Source of the DNA: Cotesia glomerata | Lineage: Eukaryota; Arthropoda; Insecta; Hymenoptera; Braconidae | NCBI RefSeq assembly: GCF_020080835.1 | Contig: NC_058167.1 | Span: 5,438,459-5,502,458, forward strand | Length of the DNA: 64,000 nucleotides | Direction: 5' to 3' | The notes under the pieces: model-generated | What the model was told of the DNA's origin: nothing | Databases searched by the model: none | Seen by the model: only the letters and a program-made list of their open reading frames with translations | Program-made: the position numbers and the translations under genes | Shown: piece after piece, positions 34,280 through 45,293 of the stretch | How positions within the stretch are numbered: position 1 is the first letter of the stretch | Layout: the number at the start of each line of letters is the position of its first letter

Positions 34280-35050
34280 GTGATGGCTATGTCAAGGAAA
34301 CGCCCTTATGAAGAAGGTGAAACATCGGGGCCCAATAAACGAGAGCCTCGTATATTACAATCGTGGGAGAAATTCGATTTCTTGCTTGCCACTTATTACA
34401 AACTAAACGATTCGCGATCCAAATCTATAGTTGTCGGTCTCAAATTAAACAGTGACAACTTTAAATTTGAACCGTGCTCAGTAATAGTGGACGAAAAATC
34501 TTGCGGTATTGTGTGTAAGGGTAATCAGTGGCTACAGTTTACAGCAGCTGTCAAACAGCAGTCAAGAAAATTTTATTTGTCTGAGGGTGATTACAAGAAA
34601 CAACCTGACGATTCAACATCTTTAAATGGTTACATATTTAAATTTTCAACTCTGGGTGCTATGTATGGCAAAGCGAAACTCTTCACCATCATAGACAGCA
34701 CATAATGGCCTTCAAGATACGTAAGAAAAGTAATTATGAAGCAAAATACGGTGCAAAACATTTACGAGTTCGAAGAATTGGTCAACGCACGTCTACAATA
34801 CCTCAAAAAGTTTTGTGAGCCTTGTGACGTGTATATCAAGCAGTTATTAGCCCCTGTTACAGAAATACTCCCAAAAATACAAACAAATTTTGGATCTATT
34901 GAGTTATCTGAGGAAATGATGCACAAATTTGTAGTGGCTGGTTTGAAAAATAACAACGTAACAGAAAAAATTAGGAAACAGCTGGAAGAAAAAGAAGGAG
35001 AGTTTACATGGTTCAACGACGCCTATGTTGACTTAGTCATATATTGTTAA
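34280..35050 (+). pseudogene. Polinton-end protein of unknown function, one in-frame stop
   Basis: Two ORFs in the same frame, 34280-34705 and 34736-35050, separated by TAA and nine sense codons. The first has RKRPYEEGETSGPNKREPR (basic, nuclear-signal-like), SWEKFDFLLATYYKLNDSRS, FEPCSVIVDEKSCG and FKFSTLGAMYGKAKLFTI. The second has NIYEFEELVNARLQYLKKFC and TWFNDAYVDLVIYC. I believe this was one protein of ~257 residues. It is the only plus-strand gene of Polinton 1, facing away from the rest, near the presumed right end. A basic N-terminus suggests nucleic-acid contact, but no domain is recognised. Confidence 0.5.
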
Positions 35051-35094
35051 TATTGTTCTTCGATAAAGATATAATGGCCTAAGTGAAATTGGTG

Positions 35095-35440
35095 TAATTT
35101 GTGTAATTCTGCAAAATCATAAAATATTGTGTAACCGATATATAACCATATAAAATATGTGTGTTTATGAAATATTATAAATATCATTTTTACACTTCAC
35201 AAATAATTTTTGTGTTTTTATAAAATATTATAAATATCATTTATGTACTTTACAAATAATTTGTGTAAAATCATAAAATATTGTATAACCAATATATAAC
35301 TCTCTTAATATGTGTATTCTTATAAAACATTATAAATATCATTTATATACTTCACAAATAATTTTTGTGTTTTTATAAAATATTATAAGTATTGTTTATG
35401 TACTTTACAAAACGCTTTTGTGTTCTTATAAAATATTAAT
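35095..35440 (+). repeat. ~155-bp AT-rich tandem duplication
   Basis: AATCATAAAATATTGT followed by ATATATAAC occurs at ~35115 and ~35270, and TTTATAAAATATTATAA recurs at least four times. The sub-repeats are degenerate. No gene. Confidence 0.7.
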
Positions 35441-35521
35441 ATCATTACGTATTTCAAAGATGTATTTTTTGTATTTTAATAATCCAAATCGTCTACACCA
35501 CATCCCTTTTATACATTATGC

Positions 35522-35756
35522 TACACTGCAAAAAATTTTCAATGAATTTTACTATGTGTGGATAGTAATACCGGACCATAAGAAAACTGATACAAAATTT
35601 ACAAGTTCCCATAGTAAACGTATGCGCAGATTACACAATCGTGTCGTCTACGCATACCGTTTACTACGGGAACTTGTAAATTTTGTATCAGTTTTCTTAT
35701 AGTCCGGTATTACTATTCACACATAGTAAAATTCATTGGAAATTTTTTGCAGTGTA
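35522..35756. mobile_element. Foldback MITE (~230 bp)
   Basis: Near-perfect inverted repeat with ~100-bp arms (35524-35627 and 35649-35754) and a short centre. Termini are CACTGCAAAAAATTTTC and its complement, flanked by TA on both sides. TA duplication with CACTGCAAAA ends would suit a mariner-type or CACTA-type MITE. No coding capacity. Confidence 0.85.
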
Positions 35757-36008
35757 CTAATATTACTATAATATTACTAATATTACTGTAAACCTAAGCA
35801 TGATCTTCAAGAAATACAACATCTCACGGTAAGTATAATACCTATTTTTTTTTTTTTTATCTTGCAGAAAACAGTTTTTAATCAAAACGATACTGGTGAG
35901 TAAAATAAGATATTCAATTATGAATAAGACAACAGACGGTAAGTAAGCTTTTAATTTACGTAAACTATATATGAAATGGTACGTGTTTACAGGTCTCTGT
36001 AACACTGG

Positions 36009-36010
<2 letters not shown>

Positions 36011-36041
<31 letters not shown>

Positions 36042-36480
36042 GCAATCAAATGTACAACCGCTTGTCCCCACCAGGGCGTCGCGAACCGTCCCCACCGTGC
36101 GCCGCGAGCTACCACCACTGGGTAGTGGGGGCCGCCAAAGTTGCACCATACTGCTCACCAGAAGGAAGAGCGGCAGCTAATTCCTTCCCCCGCGAATAAA
36201 TGCCTTACGGCGGTACCATAGGGGATCAGAGGATAGAAGAGAAAGGGGTTTAGAGTTTAGTGGGTAGGGGCGTCAGCGTTGAGTTTTAGTATGACGCTGC
36301 GTCGAGTCGCCACATATCCAGGCCAAACAGCTATGCCTAGAATCCGTAGAAAGGATTCCCCCCCTGAGAAAAAAAAAACACATACATACATACATACATA
36401 CATACAGACACTATCGCGGGAATAGTCAGGAAAGCTTCCTAGGACCTCAAAAGACCTCAAAAGGACCTCGAGATCTGATT
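36011..36480 (-). mobile_element. Second R1-type retrotransposon 3' end
   Basis: Minus-strand orientation. 36160-36034 is the same GC-rich 3' UTR as at 6290-6410, including the block GACGCCCTGGTGGGGACA, followed by (TA)n at 36011-36033. Upstream (36160-36480) it differs from the first copy: there is no RT similarity, only GC-richer UTR-like sequence and a (CATA)n run at 36381-36405. So two elements of different sequence share one 3' tail and one downstream flank. Confidence 0.75.
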
Positions 36481-36589
36481 AAAACTTTTGATTTTTGAAA
36501 AACAGGGTAAAAACAATAACTTCCAGATTTTTGAAAATTTTCAATTTTCTTAGCGGGATGATAAAAATTATTTTATTGTATGATACGAT

Positions 36590-36890
36590 GGGCTAAGGAG
36601 AGTCAGGCTTCAGCGTGATTCCTTATGACCATCTGAGTCAGTTGTTAGTCATCCCTTTCTTTACGTAGTTCTACTAGGTCATTGGTAAAAAAGTTTTTCT
36701 TTACAAATCATCTATGACCATTTTTATTCATTAAGTAACGAAGAACCATAAATTTTTTAGTTTTTAATAATTAATACCGGGCCAAAATATTTTTTGTAAA
36801 TTTTGAAAAATTATTAATATTTACAATGAAATAGACCTTTTATCGGATAGGTATTACATTTTCTTATTTTAAGTAGTAATACACCACCTG
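36590..36890 (-). repeat. Stray inverted fragment of the 425-bp satellite
   Basis: Reverse complement of about 300 bp of the satellite unit. It is closest to the unit at 288-560 and includes the GGCCCGGT-type core (here reading CCGGGCC near 36778). Similarity fades at both ends. Separated from the array by 34 kb of insertions. Confidence 0.85.
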
Positions 36891-37179
36891 TTCCAAACTT
36901 AAATTCTAACCCAGTGAATACATGACCTTAAAATGATGTCATACGTAGATCATACAGAGATCATGAAATTTTACGTGGACATGACGTAATGGTGACTTTA
37001 TTTATGATCTCACTATGAAGTCATATTGGATTACATCATTGTGACATCGTACTGACATTAAATTTGACTTTAATATGACGTCATTCTTATGACTCCAATG
37101 TTACGTACATGATATATCATATACCGTCATGCTGCGACGTCAGATCGTAGTCATATGTTCTGACGTAAAGGTTACATAA

Positions 37180-37635
37180 GAATTCAATCATATTCTAACA
37201 TAAAGTATGAGTCAAAATTTTGATATAAAATTGACATAATAATTCCATCATATTCTTACATAAAATACGAATCAATATTTTGACATTCAAATGACGTAAC
37301 AATTTCATCATATTCTTAGATAAAATATAAATCAATATTTTTACATTAAAGTGACGTATTAATTCCGTCATATTCTTACATAAAATATGAATCAATATTC
37401 TGACATTAAAGTGACGTAATAGTTCCATCATATTCTTACATAAAATATGAATCAATATTTTGACATTAAAGTGACGTAATAATTCCATCACATTCTTACA
37501 TAAAATATGAATCAATATTTTGATATAAAATTGACGTAATGATTCCATCATATTTATATATATATATTCCAAGTCCAAATTCTGACTCAAAAGTGACGGC
37601 ATAATTCCATCATATTCATACGTAAGAAACAAATC
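37180..37635. repeat. 60-bp minisatellite with a TGACGTAAT motif
   Basis: Seven to eight units of 60 bp, each with TTCCATCATATTCTTACATA, ATGAATCAATATTTT and TGACGTAAT (a CRE/ATF-like octamer core). The left flank (36900-37180) is rich in the same TGACGT/ATGACG words in looser order, including TGACGTCA near 37078. Because 60 is a multiple of three, a 145-codon ORF runs through on the minus strand; it is a repeat artefact. Confidence 0.9.
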
Positions 37636-37893
37636 TTAATCTTACGTAGAACTGATGTAAAAAAAAAAACATATCACAACATTAGTTCTATTATCTATAT
37701 TACGTCAAACTGCCATAATAATAAACTTACAAACTTAATATAAAAGTATTAATATTCATGCGTATATATGTATATTTAGTATTCAAATCGAACCTACCAT
37801 AATTTCAGTATAAATGCAGTATCATTGAGATTCTCTAAACTGAAAAGATTTCAAATGATTTTATAAAGGAAAGAATATAAAGAAATTTTGAAA

Positions 37894-39890
37894 CTAGTTA
37901 TTACATTGTAACAAAGGTACAGTTATGAAATTATTACAGTTTGGATAGGAAAAATATAAACATTTCGACTTGATAGAGTTCGTTCCAACAGTTATTGATT
38001 TTGAAGTGCTATTTTTTTTTACAGAGCAAATGCATAATTTTTTAGAATCACATGGTTCTAAAAAATTTGAATCAAAAGTAGAAAAATATTCACATTGAAC
38101 TTTAACTTCATTATTTGTATCATCAATTCGATTAATAATTAAAATATTATCGTCACGTATCAAACAACAGTTTTCATTTTTTTTGTATTTATAGTAAAAC
38201 CATTAAATTTCAAAGCAATAATTTTATCATCTTTTTTTTCAACTTCTAAATTTGATCTAACAGTGTTTTTAATGACTGGTAATAAATTTTCTTCGTGTAC
38301 ATGATTCACCACTTGTTCTAATGGTTTTGGTGCGTTCTTCACTTTGATTTTAATAGTATACATGTAATTTTCAAATTTAAATGTACTGAAGTTATCTAAC
38401 GGTCCAAATTTTTTACAGTCACTTGCTAAATGAATTAAATTATGAACATTATAAGATACTGAGTTTGATCCATACAAGTTTTTATATTCTTTTGCAAACC
38501 ATCTTAATAATTAATCAGCATAATCATTATACACTTGCTATTTTTGAGGATCGCATAAAATTCTAATAGCAACACTTAAAGCCATGAAATGATTGTAAGT
38601 TCGAGGTGCTAAAATCGTTTTCAGTATAATTGGACCCGTATAGAGTAAGAATTGACGATACTCAGTAGCCTTCCATTTTGCAACGGTATCTAAAAGCCTC
38701 GGTTGTCTTGCAAATTCAGTTGGAATGCAAGATTTTATGGCCTGTAAACTCTCATTGATGGCATTTAATTGATCATTTGTCAGTCTCTAATTTTTTGGAC
38801 TATTACTCCAGCGAAGCATAAGTCGCTTCGTTACTCCTAAACATATTAGGTGCTGGTAGTCTAGAGGAATTTATAACACCATACCAAAATTTAGATCAAG
38901 AAGCAGAGATTCTCCCAGGTGATATTCTTCTTGCTGCTGATTTTTAAACGACTTATCTGTTCAAAGAGGATTATATATCTCCGGAAAGTTTACACAACCA
39001 TCCCACTCTCCTTCCTGAATATATTTAGAGCAACCAAAATATCCACTATGGGATATTCATTTTTTTATTGTTAATTATGATCCCATTGTTTTGTAAGTCC
39101 TTCATTTCATCAACAAAAGGATTAATGTAAACATTAAAATTGTTGGGCTTAGAAAAGCCATGGAAAAGGCCGATCAAAAATGGTTCCGTATAAAAATCCG
39201 CTTCAATCGCCGCTAGCAGAGGCCAAAATTGACTATTAGATGGTTCAGAAAACGACATACCGTCAAAATTAAGTTGAATTAAAATAACATCAGGATTTAC
39301 ATCGTAGTATTTATTAAGAGAACGAATCAATCCATTTACAATTCCAAAATGAAAATACGAGCCACCATTGCCATGAATAATTTTTCCTGTGACATCACGA
39401 AGGGTTTTCATTAGAGTCCTTACATCTTTTTTTAACTCATCTTGATGTCCATGATTTCGAAATATCGAAATCAAATTATTTGCGGCTTTCTGAGATACAC
39501 TATTCTCTGATAACCAAAATCGTAAGTCTTCTGATAAACTATTTGCTGTAGTAGATTCATCTTCTCGATAAAATTGTACCCATTCTAGTTCATTTAGCTC
39601 TTCAGTTCTATTATCCACTATGGGAAGATTAATATTTTCAGAATCTACTTCTACTGGATGATCCTCGTGTTATTCAGCAAAATTATGACCACGTTTTCAC
39701 TTGTATAAGATGAATCAATACTCACTACTGAAACACTGTTTACAGGTTCTGATGAATTATTTTCTGCTGTTGGATCTGAATAATTCTCTTGATGACGGCA
39801 AATTTTTTTGGTATTTGATGCGGTATTAATTTCATCATTAATCATCTGATAAATTCTTCTTTTACTCATATATCTTATTGGCTTAGGCAT
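37894..39890 (-). pseudogene. CMC/EnSpm-like transposase, degenerate
   Basis: Read from 39890 leftward. First an N-terminal region with a nuclear-signal-like start (MPKPIRYMSKRRIYQ). Then LRFWLSENSVSQKAANNLI, GGSYFHFGIVNGLIRSL, QLNFDGMSFSEPSNSQFWPL (Asp of the DDE) and FLIGLFHGFSKPNNFN. Next, through stops (38500-39040), come QHLICLGVTKRLMLRW, PTEFARQPRLL, WKATEYRQFLLYTG and VSYNVHNLIHLASD. Finally GPLDNFSTFKFENYM, the block corresponding to the DUF4218-like end of Tnp2 proteins. At least four stops or frame changes. Assignment to CMC/EnSpm is by motif order; termini were not found. Confidence 0.65.
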
Positions 39891-39899
39891 CTGGTTGTT

Positions 39900-40620
39900 T
39901 TTTACAAATTACCCGAAAATTTTCAACTGTCCGAAATAAAAAATAACAAATTTGTTTGATTAAATTTTTTTTTTGAAATTGAGAATTTAAATGATAAATG
40001 AAAATAAGAGCAAAATTGTATGTGGAATTTCAATTAAAGAATGATAAAAGTAATAATAACTGAATATTTTAACCCTTTTGGTAATAAAAACCCATGACAA
40101 AAGTTTACAAAAAAATTTTATGATGTGATCCGAAGAATTAAAGACTGTCAATATTTTAGCTTTTTATTTACGTTAAAATTACAGTTAAGTGTAAAAATTT
40201 AATATTGAAACTTATTAAAGACCCGTAACAACTATTAAGAATTTGAATAAATAGACGGATAAAAACATTGGTATAATTTTCAAAACTGAATATCCAGACA
40301 CTAGAAAAAATGGTCATTGTACGTTATGAAATATTTTTTTTTTATAGGAAAAGAAATTTAATAATTTATGGATATTTTAATTATATTCTTATTATTTTTT
40401 CTAAATGCGTGGCTATAGTTAGAAAAATCGAAAAATTTTTAAAAAGTGTCTGTTTTTTTACTTTATCTTACATTTTAATTTAGCAGGTTAGATTTTAGTT
40501 TTATTATATAAAAGTATAAACTAATAAAAAAATGAAATGCTCACAGTTGTATTAGACCAAAATATATTTAACTATTTTTCCATACACTTCCACGTACGTT
40601 TTTTTATAATCAATTAGACG
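39900..40620. other. AT-rich interval without a recognised gene
   Basis: Runs of A and T only, with no ORF or repeat. It probably includes the 5' terminal part of the EnSpm-like element. Confidence 0.45.
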
Positions 40621-40992
40621 CAATAGAGAAGTTGCATAAATTTACTATCCCTACAAATTCATATACATATGAAAGAATAATTAATTTGAAGCATGTTTAA
40701 AAAAATTTTTTTTAAAATAACAAATTTCTTTTTTTATAAATAAATTATAAAAAATAAATAAATTCAGGCGCAATAAAAACGATTCCTCATTGGTTGTGAC
40801 GTCACTATATCCGTTGAGGGTGAGAGCCAATCAGAATCGTACTATACACTTGTATTTTCTATATTCAGTTCTCCATGTGTCATAACAAAATAGTCTCACT
40901 TAACCTCTTAAAAACAACCGTCATAACAAAAATACGAGATATTATAAATTGTTTTTATATAAATCTGAAGTATTTTCGCATTAAAATTGAAT

Positions 40993-42438
40993 ATGGTTGA
41001 CGTTGGTTTTACAAAAGCAACATCTCAAAATTTGCCGAAAGTAGATTTTGACATGTTTTTAAAATATATTTCTGAAAATCCATGTTATAATGTAGTAGAA
41101 TCAAGTGGTGTCAAAATGAACCGGTAAGTCAATAATAAAAAATTTAAAAATATGTTTACAAAATCATCAAATAATTAAATTATAATTCTTTAAAATTATT
41201 TACACTTACACAAATTATTTTTTAATTTTAATAGGTCTACCAGATTCGATTATAGTGATCATGCTATTGGTTACGTGCAAGTGAAAAGGGAAAAGAATAA
41301 ATGTTTTGTAAAAGCAAAAATTTGTCCAGAGCATAAAATATGTGGAAAACTGTATATGTTAACTGTTACTGTCAATGAAGTGAAACAAGAAATAGAAGAT
41401 GCCCATTGTCTCAGTTGTGCTGCAGCTCAAGGTGGATGCAAACATGTTGCAGCTTTATTAAAGTGGCTGAATCGCCGTACTGAAGAGCCAGCATGTACTT
41501 CTGTTGAAGCTTATTGGGTTAAACCTAAACTTGCCAGAGTAGGTAAAGAAGATAAGTTTTTGGAGCTAACTGAAATAATTAAGTCGTCACCTCAGTCACA
41601 ACTGAATGATGAAAATAAGAATGCTAGTTCATCATTTCGACCCGAAGAATTTGTAAAAAATATTTTAGAGTCAGGACGTCAAGCTTATTCAAAATCTCAT
41701 CTAATCAAGCATTTGTCTCCTCCATCTGTTTTAGAGTTATGCTCCATTTATCATTTGGGATTAACATATTCAGGAGATAGGAAAAACATTAATTCTTTTT
41801 TGCAACATTGTGCTAGTTTTTTAACGTCTGAAAATTTAAAGTATATTGAAAAAGCCACACAGGAACAAAGTAAAAATCACTTGTGGTATGAACTGCGATA
41901 TGCAAGAATTACAGCATCCAAATTACATGATGTAGCTCAATGTAAAACAGAAAGAGGTAGTTTATTCAATATTTTGATGGGAGGAAAAATAAGAGATACA
42001 TTTGCTATGAAAAGAGGCAGAGACTTAGAAGACAGTGTAATTGATATCGTAAGAAGTACAATAAATTCTCCAATACAAAAATCAGGATTATTTTTGAGTA
42101 GTGACTTTCCAGTGTTTGGTGCATCACCAGATGGTGTAGGAGAAACATTTGTTGTTGAAGTAAAATGCCCAACTAATGAAAAATCATTCAAAAACTATTG
42201 TAATCGTCGAAAAATAACTGCAAAATATAAAGCCCAAATCCAAATGCAAATGTTTTTTGCCAAAAAAAAATTAGGTTACTTTTGTGTTGCTGATCATAAT
42301 TTTAAAGAAAATAATAAAGTAACAATTATTCAGGAAAATTTTGATTTTAATTATATCAACTCAGTAATGCACAAAGCAATGATATTTTGGCATAAAAACA
42401 TTTTCTCTGTAATAATGTTAAATACAGATAATGTTTAA
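40993..42438 (+). CDS. SWIM zinc finger-YqaJ nuclease of ISL2EU
   Basis: Two exons, 40993-41123 and 41235-42438, joined by a 111-bp intron (GTAAGT...TTAATAG) in matching phase. The ~444-residue product starts MVDVGFTKATSQNLPKV. A SWIM-like zinc site is at CLSCAAAQGGCKHVAALLKW (Cys-x-Cys...Cys-x-His). The YqaJ/lambda-exonuclease-like domain follows: LRYARITASKLHDVAQCKT, MKRGRDLEDSVIDIV, GLFLSSDFPVFGASPDGVG (catalytic Asp), FVVEVKCPTNEKS (Glu-x-Lys) and KYKAQIQMQMFFAKKK (Gln). All nuclease motifs are present and the frame is open. In ISL2EU it is thought to assist transposition or repair; that role is inferred from the family. Confidence 0.92.
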
Positions 42439-42562
42439 ATGTTTATACGTTGTATATTTTTAATAAAATTCACAAACTTAATGTTATAGAATACAAAAAT
42501 TGTACAATATAATATAATCTTGTTCCATTAATTAATAACTAATATTATTATTTTATATTTAT

Positions 42563-44346
42563 TTAGCTTGAAGCAATAATCGGTGATTGCAAATTTACTA
42601 GAGCTGCACAAATGACGACAACATCATCAAGAATATTTAAAGAATTATGATCTAGTAGAGCATGACCTTCAATAAATTTGAAATCTCTCATCCTTTTAAT
42701 TACCCGTTCGATGTGTATTCTGCAACTAGCTATTTGTCGAGTCAAAATTACTTCGGCTTCCGTGGATTGCTGTCCATCTGAGACACTTGGTGGACGCATC
42801 AAAGTGCAATTTTTCTGCTGAAGTAATGCCTCTACGCTCTTAAATCCACGATCCGCTAAAACTGTTATGCCATCAGGTATAATATCCAGGTAACCACAGT
42901 TCTCGACTATGATTGTGTCTGAAGTTCGACCACCGTAGCCTTTTGAAATAAAGTTTATGAGTCCATCTGGTGTACAAGAAATTAAATATTTAATGGTATT
43001 ACTTTTCTTGTACTCAGACCAAGTAGCTGATTGATGAACGGCATTTGATGGTTTTTCAATCCTTATTTCAAAACAATCAATTATTGATTGAACTTTATTA
43101 AAGTTTAATCTAAATTGTATTGGTAAATTTTTAAGTATTGTTTTAGCTGGTAGCCAAACTATAAGCGACTTTAAGATTTGACTTATTTCTTTCGTATATT
43201 TGTTTAAAATCCGCCCCACTTGGCTTTGAGAAATGCCAAAATCATAAGCTAAAATAGCATTACTGCAATTTAAACGGATTTTTTTAAAAACTTGAAGAAC
43301 GTAGTCTACTGGATACATCTTTTCAATCTCTGCTATGATAAAATAACATTCTTTTTCAATGCCGACAAAAAGTAAAGGATCAGTTTCTATTAATGATTTG
43401 TTAACATTATACGAATCGTTTTTTAATAATATAAGTCTTGTTTGCTTGATTGTAGTTCTTGTGAGGTTGTTGAAGTTGAAGGCTCAGTGAAAGAACTTGT
43501 ATCCATAGATTCTGTGAGACCACAGCTACTTTCTCCTACTTCAGACGACGAATTTGAAGTATTTATTTTTGCAGATTGTTTCAATAAACTGAACTGTTTA
43601 ATGGGTGATAAAGCTATGGATCTTACTTGAGCTTTAATTACATTAGTTTCCAACTGACATTGAATACCTGCGCTACGATAGTAAGGTCTCACTTGTATCT
43701 TTTTATCGCATAATATTACTTGTGATCTATTTTCGTTTACTGAATCAGTGACATCCGTTTGAATTATATTTTCAGATTGACTACCATACATTTGGTTGAA
43801 ATTATTGCTATTGTCTTTATATAAAACATTTGGACTGATATTCTCCACTTCTTCCACATCCTGAAGTCTCAATTCAGACAAGTTCAATAAACTCGTATTT
43901 GTTGAAGTGTTACTTGTATTAAAAAATCGAGGCACAACTCCTTTTTTTAAAATTTTTCGAGCTTTAGGTACCGTTTTTACATAAAAATAATTTTCTAAAT
44001 CTTCTTTAAGCTGCAATTATAAATAAAAAATCGTTAGAAATGCTGAGTGATTCGGTTGCTAACAAGATATATTTATTTACGTCAAATGTATCTATGTATA
44101 TTTACTTACATTAAAATGGTCTTCACAACAATACGACACTGTTCGAAGACGTCTATCAGGACAATTAGCTGCAATACACCATTGTTTTCTCACTTCATCA
44201 CTTTTGGGAACAGAAATAAAAAGTTTTTCCGGAGTAGAATGAGTTGTGTTGCGACATGAAGGTACAAAACAATATTTATAACTTTCTAGGTTTGGTGAAA
44301 TATTTACTTTTAAATTGTTAGAAACCATTTTGCTCACGCTTTTCAA
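42563..44346 (-). CDS. ISL2EU THAP-DDE transposase (one frameshift)
   Basis: Exon 1 (44346-44110) encodes a THAP zinc finger: CFVPSCRNTTHSTPEKLF, RKQWCIAANC and CCEDHF, a C2CH set. Donor GTAAGT; exon 2 starts near 44012 after ATTGCAG and continues H-F-N-L-K. A Ser/Thr-rich linker follows, then a frame change near 43430. Next are the HTH (AILAYDFGISQSQVGRILNK) and the DDE_Tnp_4 core, with acids in SIIDCFEIRIEKP, GITVLADRGFKS and RIHIERVIKRMRDF. All three acids are present. The single frameshift at the SSKQ/LILLKND junction is the only defect seen; an unnoticed small intron there is an alternative. Confidence 0.85.
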
Positions 44347-44699
44347 TTATTATTAATTGTCTCTAATATTTTTTAGTCGAGAAAAATTTTTAATCACACC
44401 AATTAATTTTTTCAAAACAGATATAACCTATATAATATTAACTATTTTATTTATTTTAAAAACATAAACATGGATGCTTCATTGACTCGACGCGTGGTGG
44501 CGTTACTGAACCGATATAATGACGTCACTTTCATTTAAAAATGAATTTTCAAAGTATAATTTTTAATTGACAATTACGTAAAAAATCAATTGTTAAAAAA
44601 TTTTTTACTTAAACTGTCTTAATAATTCCTATTAAACTTTCGAATAAAAAAATAATTACAAAACATGCAACTTCTCTATTATAAATTTAAAACAATTAT

Positions 44700-45290
44700 A
44701 CACTAGTTTAAAACAAAATATACACTAGTCCACTTTCATCTACATATTAAGCCTTGTGGTGTATATAATAATAATTATGTTTATGAGCTCCACTAATGAC
44801 AACAACTATTTAAGTTGGAAAAATTCCGCTGTAGCCATTTTGCGTTCTTTATCAGCATGGCCGAATTTACCTTATGTTGCCCTAGGGAGTAGATAAACAG
44901 GGGGACTTACCCCCTCGGTAAAACAGATTGTGGGTTCTGATCCGAACTATTCACCGACGGACGATAAGCGATATTCGTGATTTTCGACAGGTATCTGTTT
45001 TACCAACGGTCGGTAATTTACCACCGGTCGATAATGTGCTACCTGCTATTTTTAATCGACTGTCGGTGTTAGAGGGGGTAAGCCAGCCATTTCGGGCCGA
45101 CATAAGTCCGCCATTTCTGGCTGACTCCGCCTCAGCCCTTTATTACTATTTTGCAATCGCAATTACGCCTTAATTTTTGTGGAAAAAAGGGGGAAATCCC
45201 ACCATTTTTTGGCTAACTTCGTCACAACTATTCGATTTATAAATCTTCATTTGGCTAGTGTATCGTGAGAGCTTCAAGTGCAACTTTTAA
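44700..45290. other. Spacer with a GC-richer island
   Basis: 44820-45190 is markedly richer in GC than its surroundings and has words such as ACCGACGG, ACGGTCGGTAA, ACCGGTCGATAA and GACTGTCGGTG in alternating orientation. An 81-codon open frame (44928-45173) shows no domain and is probably chance. The TTTATAAAT at 45237-45245 could be the TATA box for the next gene. Confidence 0.4.
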
Positions 45291-45293
45291 ACC

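Larger units (their letters stand above)
11750..35060 (-). mobile_element. Polinton/Maverick element 1 (degenerate, with nested insertions)
   Basis: The gene set is diagnostic: adenovirus-type protease, double-jelly-roll major capsid protein, PX-like protein, penton-like minor capsid protein, retroviral-type integrase and protein-primed family B DNA polymerase. Nearly all are on the minus strand and tightly packed. Without the Harbinger (3.9 kb) and LTR (5.6 kb) insertions the element would be about 14 kb, close to the usual Polinton size. Boundaries are approximate because no terminal inverted repeat was found. A FtsK/HerA-type packaging ATPase was not seen and may have been lost. Confidence 0.85.
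40625..44677. mobile_element. ISL2EU DNA transposon
   Basis: Inverted termini AGAGAAGTTGCAT at 40625 and its complement ending at 44677, flanked by AT on both sides, the 2-bp duplication expected for ISL2EU. It carries the two-gene set of this superfamily in convergent order: a YqaJ-like nuclease gene (plus) and a THAP-containing DDE transposase gene (minus). The TIR core is short (about 13-15 bp). Only one frameshift is evident, so this is one of the youngest elements in the window. Confidence 0.88.

Noticed and set aside
35800..35950. A small host gene with several GTAAGT donors and one TTGCAG acceptor
   Set aside because: The implied exons are very short, there is no similarity to anything, and the region overlaps a repeat shared with 11229-11340.
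37195..37632. A 145-codon minus-strand ORF with a 20-residue periodicity
   Set aside because: It is the translation of the 60-bp minisatellite; 60 is divisible by three so the frame stays open. No start context or domain.
37180..37635. Possible CRISPR-like array
   Set aside because: The repeats are directly tandem with no unique spacers, and the genome is eukaryotic.
44928..45173. 81-codon ORF in the GC-richer island
   Set aside because: No domain, no promoter or splice context; length is within chance expectation for the composition.
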